Origin: Streptomyces diastatochromogenes
GTDB taxonomy: Bacteria > Actinomycetota > Actinomycetes > Streptomycetales > Streptomycetaceae
Direction of reading: 5' to 3'
Assembly (NCBI RefSeq): GCF_002242805.1
Contig: NZ_MCGQ01000038.1
Coordinates: 62,001 to 126,000, forward strand
Length of the DNA: 64,000 bases
Under the pieces are notes generated by a model. The model worked only from the letters and a program-made list of their open reading frames with translations, did not search any database and was not told the DNA's origin. Position 1 is the stretch's first letter. Each line of letters starts with the position of its first letter. Positions 44,501-52,777 of this stretch are shown here, one piece after another. The translations under genes and the position numbers were made by a program.

Positions 44501-46085
44501 CGGCCTCAACCAGCGCGAGGACTCCGTCGCCTACGCCCGCTCCGCCACCGAGCAGTCCGCCCGCATCAAGGACTACAAGGTGTTCCTGAGCGATGACGGC
44601 ACCACCTGGGGCAGCCCCGTGAAGACCGGGCAGCTCCCCAGCCGGCGGGGCATGCAGGGCATCGACCTCACCTCCGCGCACGCCCGCTACGTACGCCTGG
44701 AGGTCGACACCACCTGGGCCGCGTCGACCGACACCACCCGCTACCGGCGGCTGCGGATCGACGAGGCGTGGATCGGCACCGCGTACGCGACGCCGGCGCC
44801 TGTCACCGTCGAGTCGGACAACGGCCAGTCCCTGCGCCCCGCCATGGGCTGGAGCAGCTGGAGCTTCGTGCGCCGCCGGCCGACCGAGGCCAAGATCAAG
44901 GCGCAGGCGGACGCACTGGTGGCGAGCGGTCTCAAGGACCACGGGTTCGTGTACGTCAACCTCGACGACTTCTGGCAGAAGTGCGACTCCAACGGCTTCG
45001 TCGTCGACTCCTACGGCCGCTGGGCCGTGGACACCGCCAAGTTCCCGTCCGGGATCAGGGCGCTCGCGGACTACATCCACTCCAAGGGGCTGAAGTTCGG
45101 CTTCTACGTCACCCCGGGCATCGCCAAGAACGCGGTCACCGCGAATACGCCGATCGAAGGGACTCCGTACCACGCGAAGGACATTGCGGACACCTCGAAG
45201 ACGGAGAAGAACTACAACTGCAAGAACATGTACTACATCGACTACTCCAAGCCGGGCGCGCAGGAGTTCGTGAACTCGTGGGCGAAGCAGTTCGCGTCCT
45301 GGGGAGTCGACTACCTGAAGATCGACGGCGTGGGCAGCCAGGACATCCCCGACGTCCAGGCCTGGGACAAGGCCCTGCGCGCCACCGGGCGGCCCCTCAC
45401 CTTCGCCCTCTCCAACAACCTGCCGATCGCGAACGCCGCCACCTGGCGGCAGCTGGCCAACAGCTGGCGCACCCAGGGCGATGTGGAGTGCTACTGCGGG
45501 TCGGGCGCGAACGGCAGCGGCTACCCGCTCACGGACTGGTCCCACGTCTCCGCCCGCTTCACCTCGGCCGCCAACTGGCAGCCGTATGCCGGCCCCGGCG
45601 GCTGGAACGACCTCGACTCGCTGGAGATCGGCAACGGTGACCAGGTGGGCCTGACCGCCGACCAGCGGCGCTCGCACTTCACCCTGTGGGCGATGGCAGG
45701 CGCACCCCTGCTGCTCGGCACCGACCTCACCCACCTCGACCCCGTCGACAAGGCGATGCTCACCAACGACCGGCTGACCGGGGTCGACCAGGACGGGGTC
45801 GCGGCGAAACGGGTTGTGAACAGTGGGGTCAAGCAGGTCTGGAGCAAACAGGAGAACAGCGGCGACTACGTGGTCGCGCTGTTCAACACCGGTACGTCCG
45901 ACAACGCCACGGTCACCGTGAACTGGTCGCAGGTGGGTTTCACCGGCTCCGGTGACGTCACGGACCTCTGGTCCGGCTCTCACAAGGGTGTGATCACGGA
46001 CTCGTACAGCGCAACGCTGCGGCCGGGCGAAACACGGCTGATCCGTGTGAACCCAGTCAACAGCGCGCTGAGGGGAGAATCATGA
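41526..46085 (+). CDS. Multidomain pectinolytic hydrolase: GH28 / GH29-like / CBM32 / GH27
   Basis: A 1519-residue exported protein. A signal anchor spans about 28-50. A right-handed beta-helix of GH28 type covers 60-540 (VFDVRDYGAKGDG, ANDDALVFKSD), but the usual catalytic His segment is replaced by NALMFGSETC. A GH29-like barrel covers 545-935 (GLFLHWGL, YLVLATFHSRLGY, candidate nucleophile Asp in GFWIDND). An F5/8C (CBM32) module covers 940-1085. A GH27 barrel covers 1100-1519 (MGWSSWSF, VNLDDFW, YLKIDG with Asp1267 as nucleophile, RTQGDVE as acid/base). It probably trims galacturonan or rhamnogalacturonan backbones, fucosyl-like and alpha-galactosyl or beta-arabinopyranosyl side groups. 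ATG 41526 is 4 bp after GH105; GTG 41514 is possible. Confidence 0.88.
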   Translation: MSTSRRGVLGATPSRHPKCSRTPHGRGAAAIVLCVLAVVLGLTHPAALAAPQPSPHAAVFDVRDYGAKGDGSSNDTPAVNKAITAASSAGGGTVRFPSGTYKSKNTIHMKSNVTLQVDTGATIQGSSADTYDPPESNAYDKYQDYGHSHFHNAMIYGDRLTNIGFVGGGVIDGAGNLITGNPKPGEADKILSLTRCDGLRVGDGLTLRRGGHFAALVNGCKNVTSDHLTIDTASDRDGWNIISTTNVTVTHARIKANDDALVFKSDYALGAELPNGHVRVSDAYLSARCCNALMFGSETCGDFSDYQFEKIRIEGADKSGLGMVSMDGAKISDVHYRDITMTDVHSPIMQKIGTRKRCGNSPGVGSISDVTYDDITATGTSPSFSPTLWGETGHRISGVTFDHVDITVPGGNGTLSTAVPSNDPNDYNPKSIGTRPAYGWYLHNADSVRFTDSSVRFAADDGRPAVIADAASDIRFTRFTAQRGGDSPHDAGFQNVTGYCLTDSHTTSGGALRISSTGSTENCGTAARPLDLENPRQDFLRGSVGGLFLHWGLRTAPAHTSCGAWENDVTGGGWTPDYWVNEARKLHTQYLVLATFHSRLGYARPWPSKIPGSCSTQRDFLGELIAAAKAKGMKVILYMTDDPQWHAEGGHEWLDSAAYSAYKGKNVDLTTRDGFGQFSYDNFFEVMDRYPDLGGFWIDNDNAYWESHDLYAQIYAKRPHYTLSNNNEDTPIMDMISNEQKTGMTPAYDYPQAVYTAQPRLTEADFKLPSTGAWWYDGSDPSVDRKLTLGRLVTDAGSSVKSLMAETAQVNGKFPANQAAFNNFADTYLDTVWESLHGTEGGGYMYGGLKPGFWNDGAHGVTTISRADPNRQYIHVLTPPSTGTLRIRDNGYRIASVSNLRTGAAVSWSQAGGVLTLTGLGSWDPYDTVFKVTTVGRQGIATGVEVTASASASGHAGQAAGDGDHLTYWDNNKTLPVNLTFDLGAPKKVQYIGLNQREDSVAYARSATEQSARIKDYKVFLSDDGTTWGSPVKTGQLPSRRGMQGIDLTSAHARYVRLEVDTTWAASTDTTRYRRLRIDEAWIGTAYATPAPVTVESDNGQSLRPAMGWSSWSFVRRRPTEAKIKAQADALVASGLKDHGFVYVNLDDFWQKCDSNGFVVDSYGRWAVDTAKFPSGIRALADYIHSKGLKFGFYVTPGIAKNAVTANTPIEGTPYHAKDIADTSKTEKNYNCKNMYYIDYSKPGAQEFVNSWAKQFASWGVDYLKIDGVGSQDIPDVQAWDKALRATGRPLTFALSNNLPIANAATWRQLANSWRTQGDVECYCGSGANGSGYPLTDWSHVSARFTSAANWQPYAGPGGWNDLDSLEIGNGDQVGLTADQRRSHFTLWAMAGAPLLLGTDLTHLDPVDKAMLTNDRLTGVDQDGVAAKRVVNSGVKQVWSKQENSGDYVVALFNTGTSDNATVTVNWSQVGFTGSGDVTDLWSGSHKGVITDSYSATLRPGETRLIRVNPVNSALRGES

Positions 46086-48112
46086 AACGCGACAGAGTTC
46101 TCGTCTGGGGCCTCTCCCTGGCCCTGGCCGCACCACTGACCGGCCTGACCGGCGGCGTCGCCCGCGCGGCCACCGACTACCAGGCCGAGGACGCCCATAT
46201 CTCCCAGGGCACCGTGGCCACCAACCACACCGGCTACACGGGCACCGGCTTCGTCGACTACACCAACATCAAGGGCTCGTACGTGGAGTTCACGGTGAAC
46301 GCGGCCTCCGCGGGCACCGCAGCGGTCACCCTCCGCTACGCCAACGGCACCTCCACCGACCGGCCCATGGACATCTCCGTGGGCGGCACGGTCGTCGCGC
46401 CCGCCGTCTCCTTCCCGGCCACCGCCGACTGGAACACCTGGGCCACCAGGACCCTCACCGTGCCGCTCACCGCCGGATCCGACAAGATCCGCGCGACCGC
46501 CACCACGGCCGACGGCGGACCCAACCTGGACCGCATCAGCGTCGACGCCGCCACCGACACCCAGGCCCCCACCCGCCCCGGCCGGCCCGGCTGCTCCGAC
46601 ATCGGCGAGAACGGCCTCACCCTCGGCTGGGGCGCGTCCACCGACAATGTGGGCGTGACGGCGTACGACATCTACGAGCACGGCAACAAGATCGGTGAGG
46701 CGCCCGGGAGTTCGACCAGCAAGACACTGACCGGGCTCACCCCGAACACCACCTACAACCTCACCGTCATCGCCCGGGACGCGGCCGGCAACACCTCGCA
46801 GGCCAGCCCCGTCGTCGACTGCACGACCAAGCCCAGCTCCGACACCACACCGCCGACCGCCCCCGGCATACTGTCCACAGCCGACATCACATCGAATACA
46901 GTCGACCTCGGCTGGGGCGCGTCGACGGACGACCGCGCGGTCGTCGGCTACGACATCCGCAGCGACACCACCGTCTACAAGACCGTCACCAGCGGTACGT
47001 CGACCACCCTCACCGGTCTCGCCTGCAACAGCCCGTACACGCTGAACGTCGTCGCCCGCGACGCCGCCGGGAACGTCTCGCAGCCGAGCAACACCGTCAC
47101 CTTCACCACCAAGGCCTGCGCCACCGACGGCGGTGTCCCGTCCTCGATCGCCACGCTCTCCAGCGGCTGGACGATCCCCTGGGGCACCTACTGGCTGCCC
47201 GACGGCCAGTCCGCGCTGGTCACCGAGCGGGACGACTTCCGGGTCTGGAAACTGACCAAGAGCGGCACTCGGACCCAGGTGGGCACGGTCCCCAACGCCG
47301 TGACCACCAACGGCGAGGGCGGTCTGCTCGGAGTCGCCGTCGACCCCAAGTGGGACACCAACCACTACGTCTACTTCATGCACACCGCGTCCGAAGGCAA
47401 CCGGGTCGTCCGCATGACGTACGACGGCACCCAGCTCACCGACTACAAGATCCTGCTCCAGGGCATCAAGAAGAACCGCTACCACAACGGCGGACGCCTC
47501 GCCTTCGGCCCCGACGGCTATCTGTACGTCTCCACCGGCGAGGCCCAGACGCCCGACCTCGCGCAGGACAAGAACTCCCTCAACGGCAAGATCCTGCGCA
47601 TGACGACCGACGGAAAGCCGGCCCCCGGCAACCCCTTCGGCACCTACGTCTACTCCCTGGGCCACCGCAACCCGCAGGGCCTCGCCTTCGACCGGAACGG
47701 GCGCCTGTGGGAAGCCGAGTTCGGCAACAGCTCCAAGGACGAGCTGAACCTCATCAAGCCCGGCGCCAACTACGGCTGGCCGACCTGCGAAGGCAGCTGC
47801 TCCGTCGCCGGGATGACCAACCCCAAGGCCACCTGGAACGTCTCCGAGGCCTCGCCCAGCGGCATCGCCGTCGTCCGCAACGTGATCTACATGGCCTCCC
47901 TGCGCGGCGAGCGCCTGTGGCGCATCCCGATCAACGGCGACAACGAGAGCGTCGGCACGCCGACCGCGTACTACGTCGGTACCTACGGTCGACTGCGTAC
48001 CGTCACCAAGGTGCCGGGCGCCGACCAGTTGTGGCTGTCCACCACCAACTGCGACAACAACGGAGGAGCGGCGGACGGATCCGACAAGATCTTCAAGGTG
48101 ACGATCAGCTGA
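46082..48112 (+). CDS. Secreted PQQ-dependent aldose dehydrogenase with CBM35 and two Fn3 domains
   Basis: A 676-residue exported oxidoreductase. A signal peptide (1-30), CBM35 (about 32-155, YQAEDAHISQG...GFVDYTNIKGSYVEF), two fibronectin III domains (about 165-252 and 258-345) and a six-bladed soluble glucose/aldose dehydrogenase propeller (about 352-676) are visible. The propeller motifs RYHNGGRLAFGPDG (His as base), GHRNPQGLAF and DELNLIKPGANYGWP match PQQ-binding enzymes of the YliI/Asd type. It oxidises aldoses to lactones. CBM35 modules include ones that bind uronic or unsaturated uronic acids, fitting the pectin context. The start overlaps the preceding stop (ATGA), so the cofactor genes and the apoenzyme share one message. 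Confidence 0.92.
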   Translation: MKRDRVLVWGLSLALAAPLTGLTGGVARAATDYQAEDAHISQGTVATNHTGYTGTGFVDYTNIKGSYVEFTVNAASAGTAAVTLRYANGTSTDRPMDISVGGTVVAPAVSFPATADWNTWATRTLTVPLTAGSDKIRATATTADGGPNLDRISVDAATDTQAPTRPGRPGCSDIGENGLTLGWGASTDNVGVTAYDIYEHGNKIGEAPGSSTSKTLTGLTPNTTYNLTVIARDAAGNTSQASPVVDCTTKPSSDTTPPTAPGILSTADITSNTVDLGWGASTDDRAVVGYDIRSDTTVYKTVTSGTSTTLTGLACNSPYTLNVVARDAAGNVSQPSNTVTFTTKACATDGGVPSSIATLSSGWTIPWGTYWLPDGQSALVTERDDFRVWKLTKSGTRTQVGTVPNAVTTNGEGGLLGVAVDPKWDTNHYVYFMHTASEGNRVVRMTYDGTQLTDYKILLQGIKKNRYHNGGRLAFGPDGYLYVSTGEAQTPDLAQDKNSLNGKILRMTTDGKPAPGNPFGTYVYSLGHRNPQGLAFDRNGRLWEAEFGNSSKDELNLIKPGANYGWPTCEGSCSVAGMTNPKATWNVSEASPSGIAVVRNVIYMASLRGERLWRIPINGDNESVGTPTAYYVGTYGRLRTVTKVPGADQLWLSTTNCDNNGGAADGSDKIFKVTIS

Positions 48113-48118
48113 CGGTCG

Positions 48119-49945
48119 TCAGGCTCGGTAGAGGGCCTCGACCTCGTTCTCGTACGCCTTCTCGATCGCCTTCCGCTTCAGCTTCAACGACGGTGTCAGC
48201 AGGCCGTGTTCCTCGGTGAACGGCTGCGCCAGGATGCGGAAAGTGCGGATGGACTCGGCCTGGGAGACGAGGGTGTTGGCGGCGACCACCGCCCGCCGCA
48301 CCTCCGTCTCCAGGTCCGGGTCCCGGACCAGCTGAGCGGCCGTCAGATGCGGTTTGCCGCGCATCTGCAGCCAGTGCTCCACCGCCTCCTGGTCGAGGGT
48401 GACCAGGGCGGCGATGTAGGGGCGGTCGTTGCCGACGACGATGCACTGGTTGACCAGCGGATGGTCGCGGACCCGCTCCTCCAGGACACCGGGGGAGACG
48501 CTCTTGCCGCCGGAGGTCACCAGGATCTCCTTCTTGCGGCCGGTGATGGTCAGATAGCCGTCCTCGTCGAGGGAGCCGAGGTCGCCGGTGGCGAGCCAGC
48601 CGTCGTGCAGGGTCGCGTCGGTGGCCTTCTGGTTGTTGAGGTAGCCCTGGAAGACGTTGCCGCCGTGCAGCCAGATCTCCCCGTCGTCCGCGATGTGCAC
48701 GGTGACACCCGGGATGGTCTGGCCGACGGTGCCGTAGCGGGTGCGGTCGGGCGGGTTCGCGGTCGCCGCCGCCGTCGACTCGGTCAGGCCGTAGCCCTCG
48801 TAGATCTGCACGCCCGCGCCCGCGAAGAACAGGCCGAGGCGGCGGTCCATCGCCGATCCACCGGACATCGCGTTCCGGATCCGCCCGCCCATCGCCGCGC
48901 GGACCTTCGCGTACACGAGCTTGTCGAACAACTGGTGCTGCATCCTGAGGGCCGCCGACGGTCCCGGTCCGATGCCCCAGGCCTTGGCCTCGACGGCGTC
49001 GGCGTACTTCACGGCGACCTCGACCGCCTTCTCGAACGGCCCCGCCTTGCCGTCCTTCTCCGCCTTGCGCCGGGCCGCGTTGAACACCTTCTCGAAGATG
49101 TACGGCACCGCGAGGATGAACGTCGGCCGGAACGCGGCCAGGTCCGGCAGCAGCGCGGCCGCGTGCAGCTGCGGCTGGTGCCCGAAACGGACCCGGCCAC
49201 GGATCGCGGCGACCTCCACCATCCGCCCGAAGACGTGCGCGAGCGGCAGGAAGAGCAGGGTGGAGGCCTCGTCGCCCTTCTTGGAGTGGAACACCGGCTC
49301 CCACCGCTCGATGACGGTGTCCGCCTCGTACATGAAGTTCCCGTGCGAGAGCACACAGCCCTTGGGGCGGCCGGTCGTGCCCGAGGTGTAGATGATCGTG
49401 GCGACCGAGTCCGGGGTGACCGCCTGCCGGTGCCGGTGCACCACCTCGTCGTCCAGATGCGCGCCGGCGTCGTACAGCTCCTGCACGCAGCCCGAGTCCA
49501 GCTGCCACAGCTCCCGCAGCTGCGGGAGCCGGTCGATGACGGTGGCGATGGTCATCGCGTGGTCCTCGTGCTCCACGATCGCCGCCGACACCTCGGCGTC
49601 GTACAGCATCCAGAAGCACTGCTCGGCCGAGGAGGTCGGGTAGACGGGGATCACCTGGGCGCCGATCGTCCACAGCGCGAAGTCGAACAGGGTCCACTCG
49701 TAGCGGGTGCGGGACATGATCGCGACCCGGTCGCCGAACCGGATGCCCCGGGCGAGGAGCCCCTTGGCCAGGGCGAGGACCTCGTCGCGGAACTCGGCGG
49801 AGGTCACGTCCCGCCACTGTCCCGACTCGTCCTTGCGGCCCAGCGCGATGTGCAGCGGGTCCGTCCGGGCATGCTCGAAGACGACATCGGCCAGACCGCC
49901 CACCGGCGGCGCCGACGCCAACGGAGGGGTGGTGAACTCGCGCAA
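48119..49945 (-). CDS. Long-chain fatty acid-CoA ligase (AMP-dependent synthetase)
   Basis: A 608-residue ANL-superfamily enzyme that adenylates a fatty acid and transfers it to CoA. The P-loop motif YTSGTTGRPKG, the gate region YEGYGLTE and the hinge ATGDLGSLDEDGYLTITGRKKE are intact. The TTG at 49945 is chosen because GGGGAGCGAGGGA precedes it and homologs begin with REF..P; a GTG at 50002 would add 19 residues. It converges on the sugar dehydrogenase gene with a 6-bp gap and no hairpin. A palindrome at 50100-50117 may regulate it. Confidence 0.92.
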   Translation of the reverse strand: MREFTTPPLASAPPVGGLADVVFEHARTDPLHIALGRKDESGQWRDVTSAEFRDEVLALAKGLLARGIRFGDRVAIMSRTRYEWTLFDFALWTIGAQVIPVYPTSSAEQCFWMLYDAEVSAAIVEHEDHAMTIATVIDRLPQLRELWQLDSGCVQELYDAGAHLDDEVVHRHRQAVTPDSVATIIYTSGTTGRPKGCVLSHGNFMYEADTVIERWEPVFHSKKGDEASTLLFLPLAHVFGRMVEVAAIRGRVRFGHQPQLHAAALLPDLAAFRPTFILAVPYIFEKVFNAARRKAEKDGKAGPFEKAVEVAVKYADAVEAKAWGIGPGPSAALRMQHQLFDKLVYAKVRAAMGGRIRNAMSGGSAMDRRLGLFFAGAGVQIYEGYGLTESTAAATANPPDRTRYGTVGQTIPGVTVHIADDGEIWLHGGNVFQGYLNNQKATDATLHDGWLATGDLGSLDEDGYLTITGRKKEILVTSGGKSVSPGVLEERVRDHPLVNQCIVVGNDRPYIAALVTLDQEAVEHWLQMRGKPHLTAAQLVRDPDLETEVRRAVVAANTLVSQAESIRTFRILAQPFTEEHGLLTPSLKLKRKAIEKAYENEVEALYRA

Positions 49946-50099
49946 TCCCTCGCTCCCCGTTCCTGTGACGCTCCGCAGCGCCGTGAAAGCTACCCCACGC
50001 ACAGACGGGGCGGGAGGGGGTACGAAATCGCCCGATGCTCACCAACGGTCTGGCCGGTGCCCGGAAAATACGCTCACATGCGGAAGGGTCGGACAGAAT

Positions 50100-50117
50100 A
50101 CTTACGGTTCAGTAAGT
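50100..50117. promoter_or_regulatory. Palindrome upstream of acyl-CoA ligase
   Basis: ACTTAC (50100-50105) and GTAAGT (50112-50117) flank GGTTCA, forming an AT-rich dyad (TTAC-N6-GTAA) that stands out in this genome and resembles TetR-family operators of fatty acid genes. It is about 155 bp upstream of the proposed start, and transcription could begin between. Confidence 0.5.
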
Positions 50118-50124
50118 TTCGGTG

Positions 50125-50161
50125 CCGTAATCTCCACCGAATCTGTACGACCCGATTACGG
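50125..50161 (-). terminator. Inverted repeat downstream of DHA2 exporter
   Basis: CCGTAATC (50125-50132) and GATTACGG (50154-50161) are perfect 8-bp arms with a 21-nt spacer, 24 bp past the exporter stop. It could form a weak terminator or be part of the acyl-CoA ligase control region. Confidence 0.4.
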
Positions 50162-50184
50162 TCGGCATCCGCCTCCTGAGCGGG

Positions 50185-51684
50185 TCAGACGCGCGGCGCA
50201 GTCGTCTCTTTTGTCTGCGTCGCGGCAGCCGATTCCGTCACTCCGGTCCGCTGTGCGCGGGGCTCCCTGACCAGGGCCAGGACCAGCGCGCCCGCCACGA
50301 TCCCGGCAAGCCCCGCGGTCACCAGCGCCGTGTCGAGGCCGGAGGCGAACGCGGCCCGCAGCGTGTGCTCGGGGATCGAGCCGCGCAGCGCGCCCGCGCC
50401 GCCGCCCGCCAGCGTGTGCGCCGCACCGTCCGGGAGCGAGTCCCGCATCCGGGACGTCAGCACGGTGCCGAACACCGCGACCCCCAGCGCGTACCCCAGC
50501 TGCCGTACGGTGTTGACCGCACCGCCCGCCATCCCGGCCCGCTCCGGCGGCACCGACGCCAGCGCTGCCCCGGCCACGGTCGGCGACACGAACCCGGTGC
50601 CGACGCCCACCAGCACGAACCCCGGCACCAGCGCCGACCAGCCGGAGCCCGCGTCCAGCACCGCCTGGCAGATGTTCCCGGAACCGATCAGCAGCAGCCC
50701 GCCGCCGATCGTCAGCCGGGCCGGCACCCCGTGCAGCAGCTTGCCCACCAGCACGGCGACGATCATCGCCGCGACCGTCAGCGGCAGCAGCGTCAGCCCG
50801 CCGCGCACCGGACTCATGCCCAGCAGCGTCTGCATCCAGATCGACACGTACGGCGTCACCCCGAACGCCACCCCGTTGAACGCGAACGCCCCCGCCATCA
50901 CCCCCACGAACGCGGGCTTGCGCAGCAGCCCGAGGTCCAGCAGCGGATGCGCCGCCCGCCGCTCCACCAGCACGAAGACCAGCAGCGCCAGCGCCGCGCA
51001 CCCGAACGCCGTGAGCGCCGCCGGCGCCGTCCAGCCGTCCTCCCCGGCCCGCACCACCGCGTACGTCAGCCCGCCCGCGAAGCCGGCGAAGGCCGCCGTG
51101 CCCGGCCAGTCGACGCGCATCCCGCGCGGACCCCGCGACTCCGGCACCACCCGCAGGGTCAGCCACACCTCGACCACGCTCACCGGCAGGTTCACGAAGA
51201 AGATCCACCGCCAGCCCGGCCCCTCGGTGAGCAGGCCGCCCACTATCGGGCCGACGGCCGCGGCCCCGCCGCTCACCGCGCCCCACACCCCGAGCGCCGC
51301 CGACCGCCGCTGCCCCTGGTAGACCGAGCCCAGCAACGGCAGCGTCGTCGCGAACATCGCCGCCGCACCCACACCCTGCACCGCGCGCGCGGCCACCAGC
51401 ACACCCGGCCCGGACGCCAGCCCGCACAGCAGCGACGCCACCGCGAACAGCACCACACCCGCCACATGCACCCGGCGCCGCCCCAGCACGTCCGCGGCCG
51501 CTCCCACCCCGAGCAGCAGCGCCGCCAGCGCCAGCGCGTACCCGTCGACCACCCACTGCAGATCGCTCAGCGACGCATGCAGCGCACCGGCCATGTCCGG
51601 CAGCGCCACCACCACGATCGTCACGTCCAGCAGCAACATGAACGTGCCCAGGCACACGGCCGTGAGCGTCCCCCATCCACGCAT
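50185..51684 (-). CDS. DHA2-family MFS drug exporter
   Basis: A 499-residue, 14-helix major facilitator of the EmrB/QacA type that exports drugs with proton antiport. Helix 1 motif LLDVTIVVVALPDM near residue 18, the loop motif ADVLGRRRVHVAG near 66 and motif C-like GPIVGGLLTEGPGWRWIFFVNLP near 145 are typical. The ATG at 51684 has GGAG and GAGGA in front. It is divergent from the Lrp/AsnC regulator at 51794 with about 110 bp between, so it may be regulated by it. Confidence 0.92.
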   Translation of the reverse strand: MRGWGTLTAVCLGTFMLLLDVTIVVVALPDMAGALHASLSDLQWVVDGYALALAALLLGVGAAADVLGRRRVHVAGVVLFAVASLLCGLASGPGVLVAARAVQGVGAAAMFATTLPLLGSVYQGQRRSAALGVWGAVSGGAAAVGPIVGGLLTEGPGWRWIFFVNLPVSVVEVWLTLRVVPESRGPRGMRVDWPGTAAFAGFAGGLTYAVVRAGEDGWTAPAALTAFGCAALALLVFVLVERRAAHPLLDLGLLRKPAFVGVMAGAFAFNGVAFGVTPYVSIWMQTLLGMSPVRGGLTLLPLTVAAMIVAVLVGKLLHGVPARLTIGGGLLLIGSGNICQAVLDAGSGWSALVPGFVLVGVGTGFVSPTVAGAALASVPPERAGMAGGAVNTVRQLGYALGVAVFGTVLTSRMRDSLPDGAAHTLAGGGAGALRGSIPEHTLRAAFASGLDTALVTAGLAGIVAGALVLALVREPRAQRTGVTESAAATQTKETTAPRV

Positions 51685-51793
51685 GTCCTCAACTCCCTGT
51701 ACGACGGCTGCGTATCGCTCCGTACGATGCGTAGGACGCGGCCGATCAACCCGGAAAAGACCGCCACAGCGACGGAATCCGACGGGGGAGCAC

Positions 51794-52777
51794 ATGCTGA
51801 AGATGGAATCCGACACCTTCGATCACCTCGACCTCCAGCTGCTGTCCGCCCTGGAGGTCGACGCCCGGGCCTCCTTCAGCCGGATCGCGCAGGTGCTCGG
51901 CGTCTCCGACCAGACGATCGCGCGCCGCTTCCGCCGGCTGTCCGCCGAGGGCGGCCTCAGGGTCGTCGCCCTGCGCGACGCCGAGGCCCTCGGCCAGGAC
52001 CAGTGGATGCTCCGCCTGCGCTGCGCCCCCGACGGCGCCTCCGTCATCGCCGACGCACTCGCCAAACGCCCCGACACCGCCTGGATCGGCCTGGCCGCCG
52101 GCGGCACCGAGGTCGTCTGCATGACCCGGCCGCGCAGCCCCGGCGACCACGACGACCTCCTCCTCGGCAAGCTGCCGCGCACCCCGAGCGTGGTGGAGAT
52201 CCGCGCCCAGCAGCTCCTGCACCGCTTCTACGGCGGACCCACCGGCTGGCTGCGCAAGTTCCGGGCACTCGACGACGACCAGATCGCCGCCCTGCGCCCC
52301 GAGCCCCAGGCCCCGGCCGGACCGGCCCGCATCGACCCCGAGGACGAGCCGCTCCTCGCCGTCCTGGAACGCGACGGCCGGGCCGGCCACCCCGAACTGC
52401 AGCGCGCCACCGGCCGCTCCGAGTCCGCGGTCAAACGCCGCCTCGCCGCCCTGCTCGCCTCCGGAGCGGTGTACATCGACGTCGAGTACCACTCGGAGAT
52501 CCTCGGCTACTCCCGGGCCGCCGCCCTGTGGATCACCACCGCCCCCGCCGCCCTGCACACCGTCGGCGAGGCCCTCGCGACCCACGAAGAGATCGCCTTC
52601 GCCTCCGCCACCGCCGGCCCCTCGCACATCGTCGTCACCGCGGTCGTCCGCGACACGACCAGCCTGTACGGCTACCTCAGCGGACCGCTCGGCCGGCTGG
52701 AGGGCGTCCAGCACGTGGAGACCACGCCGTTCCTGCGCCGGGTCAAGCAGCTGACGTATCAGCGGCCGCCGCGCTGA
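51794..52777 (+). CDS. Lrp/AsnC-type regulator with two HTH/ligand modules
   Basis: A 327-residue protein built of two Lrp-like units: HTH 1 (residues about 7-55, LDLQLLSALEVDARASFSRIAQVLG), a first effector-like domain, HTH 2 (about 180-228, DEPLLAVLERDGRAGHPELQRATG) and a second RAM-like domain to the end. Fused double AsnC proteins are common in actinomycetes. Ligand and targets are unknown; the divergent exporter is an obvious candidate. The ATG at 51794 follows GGGGGAG closely; ATG 51803 is possible. The last 19 bp overlap the convergent LysR gene. Confidence 0.87.
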   Translation: MLKMESDTFDHLDLQLLSALEVDARASFSRIAQVLGVSDQTIARRFRRLSAEGGLRVVALRDAEALGQDQWMLRLRCAPDGASVIADALAKRPDTAWIGLAAGGTEVVCMTRPRSPGDHDDLLLGKLPRTPSVVEIRAQQLLHRFYGGPTGWLRKFRALDDDQIAALRPEPQAPAGPARIDPEDEPLLAVLERDGRAGHPELQRATGRSESAVKRRLAALLASGAVYIDVEYHSEILGYSRAAALWITTAPAALHTVGEALATHEEIAFASATAGPSHIVVTAVVRDTTSLYGYLSGPLGRLEGVQHVETTPFLRRVKQLTYQRPPR

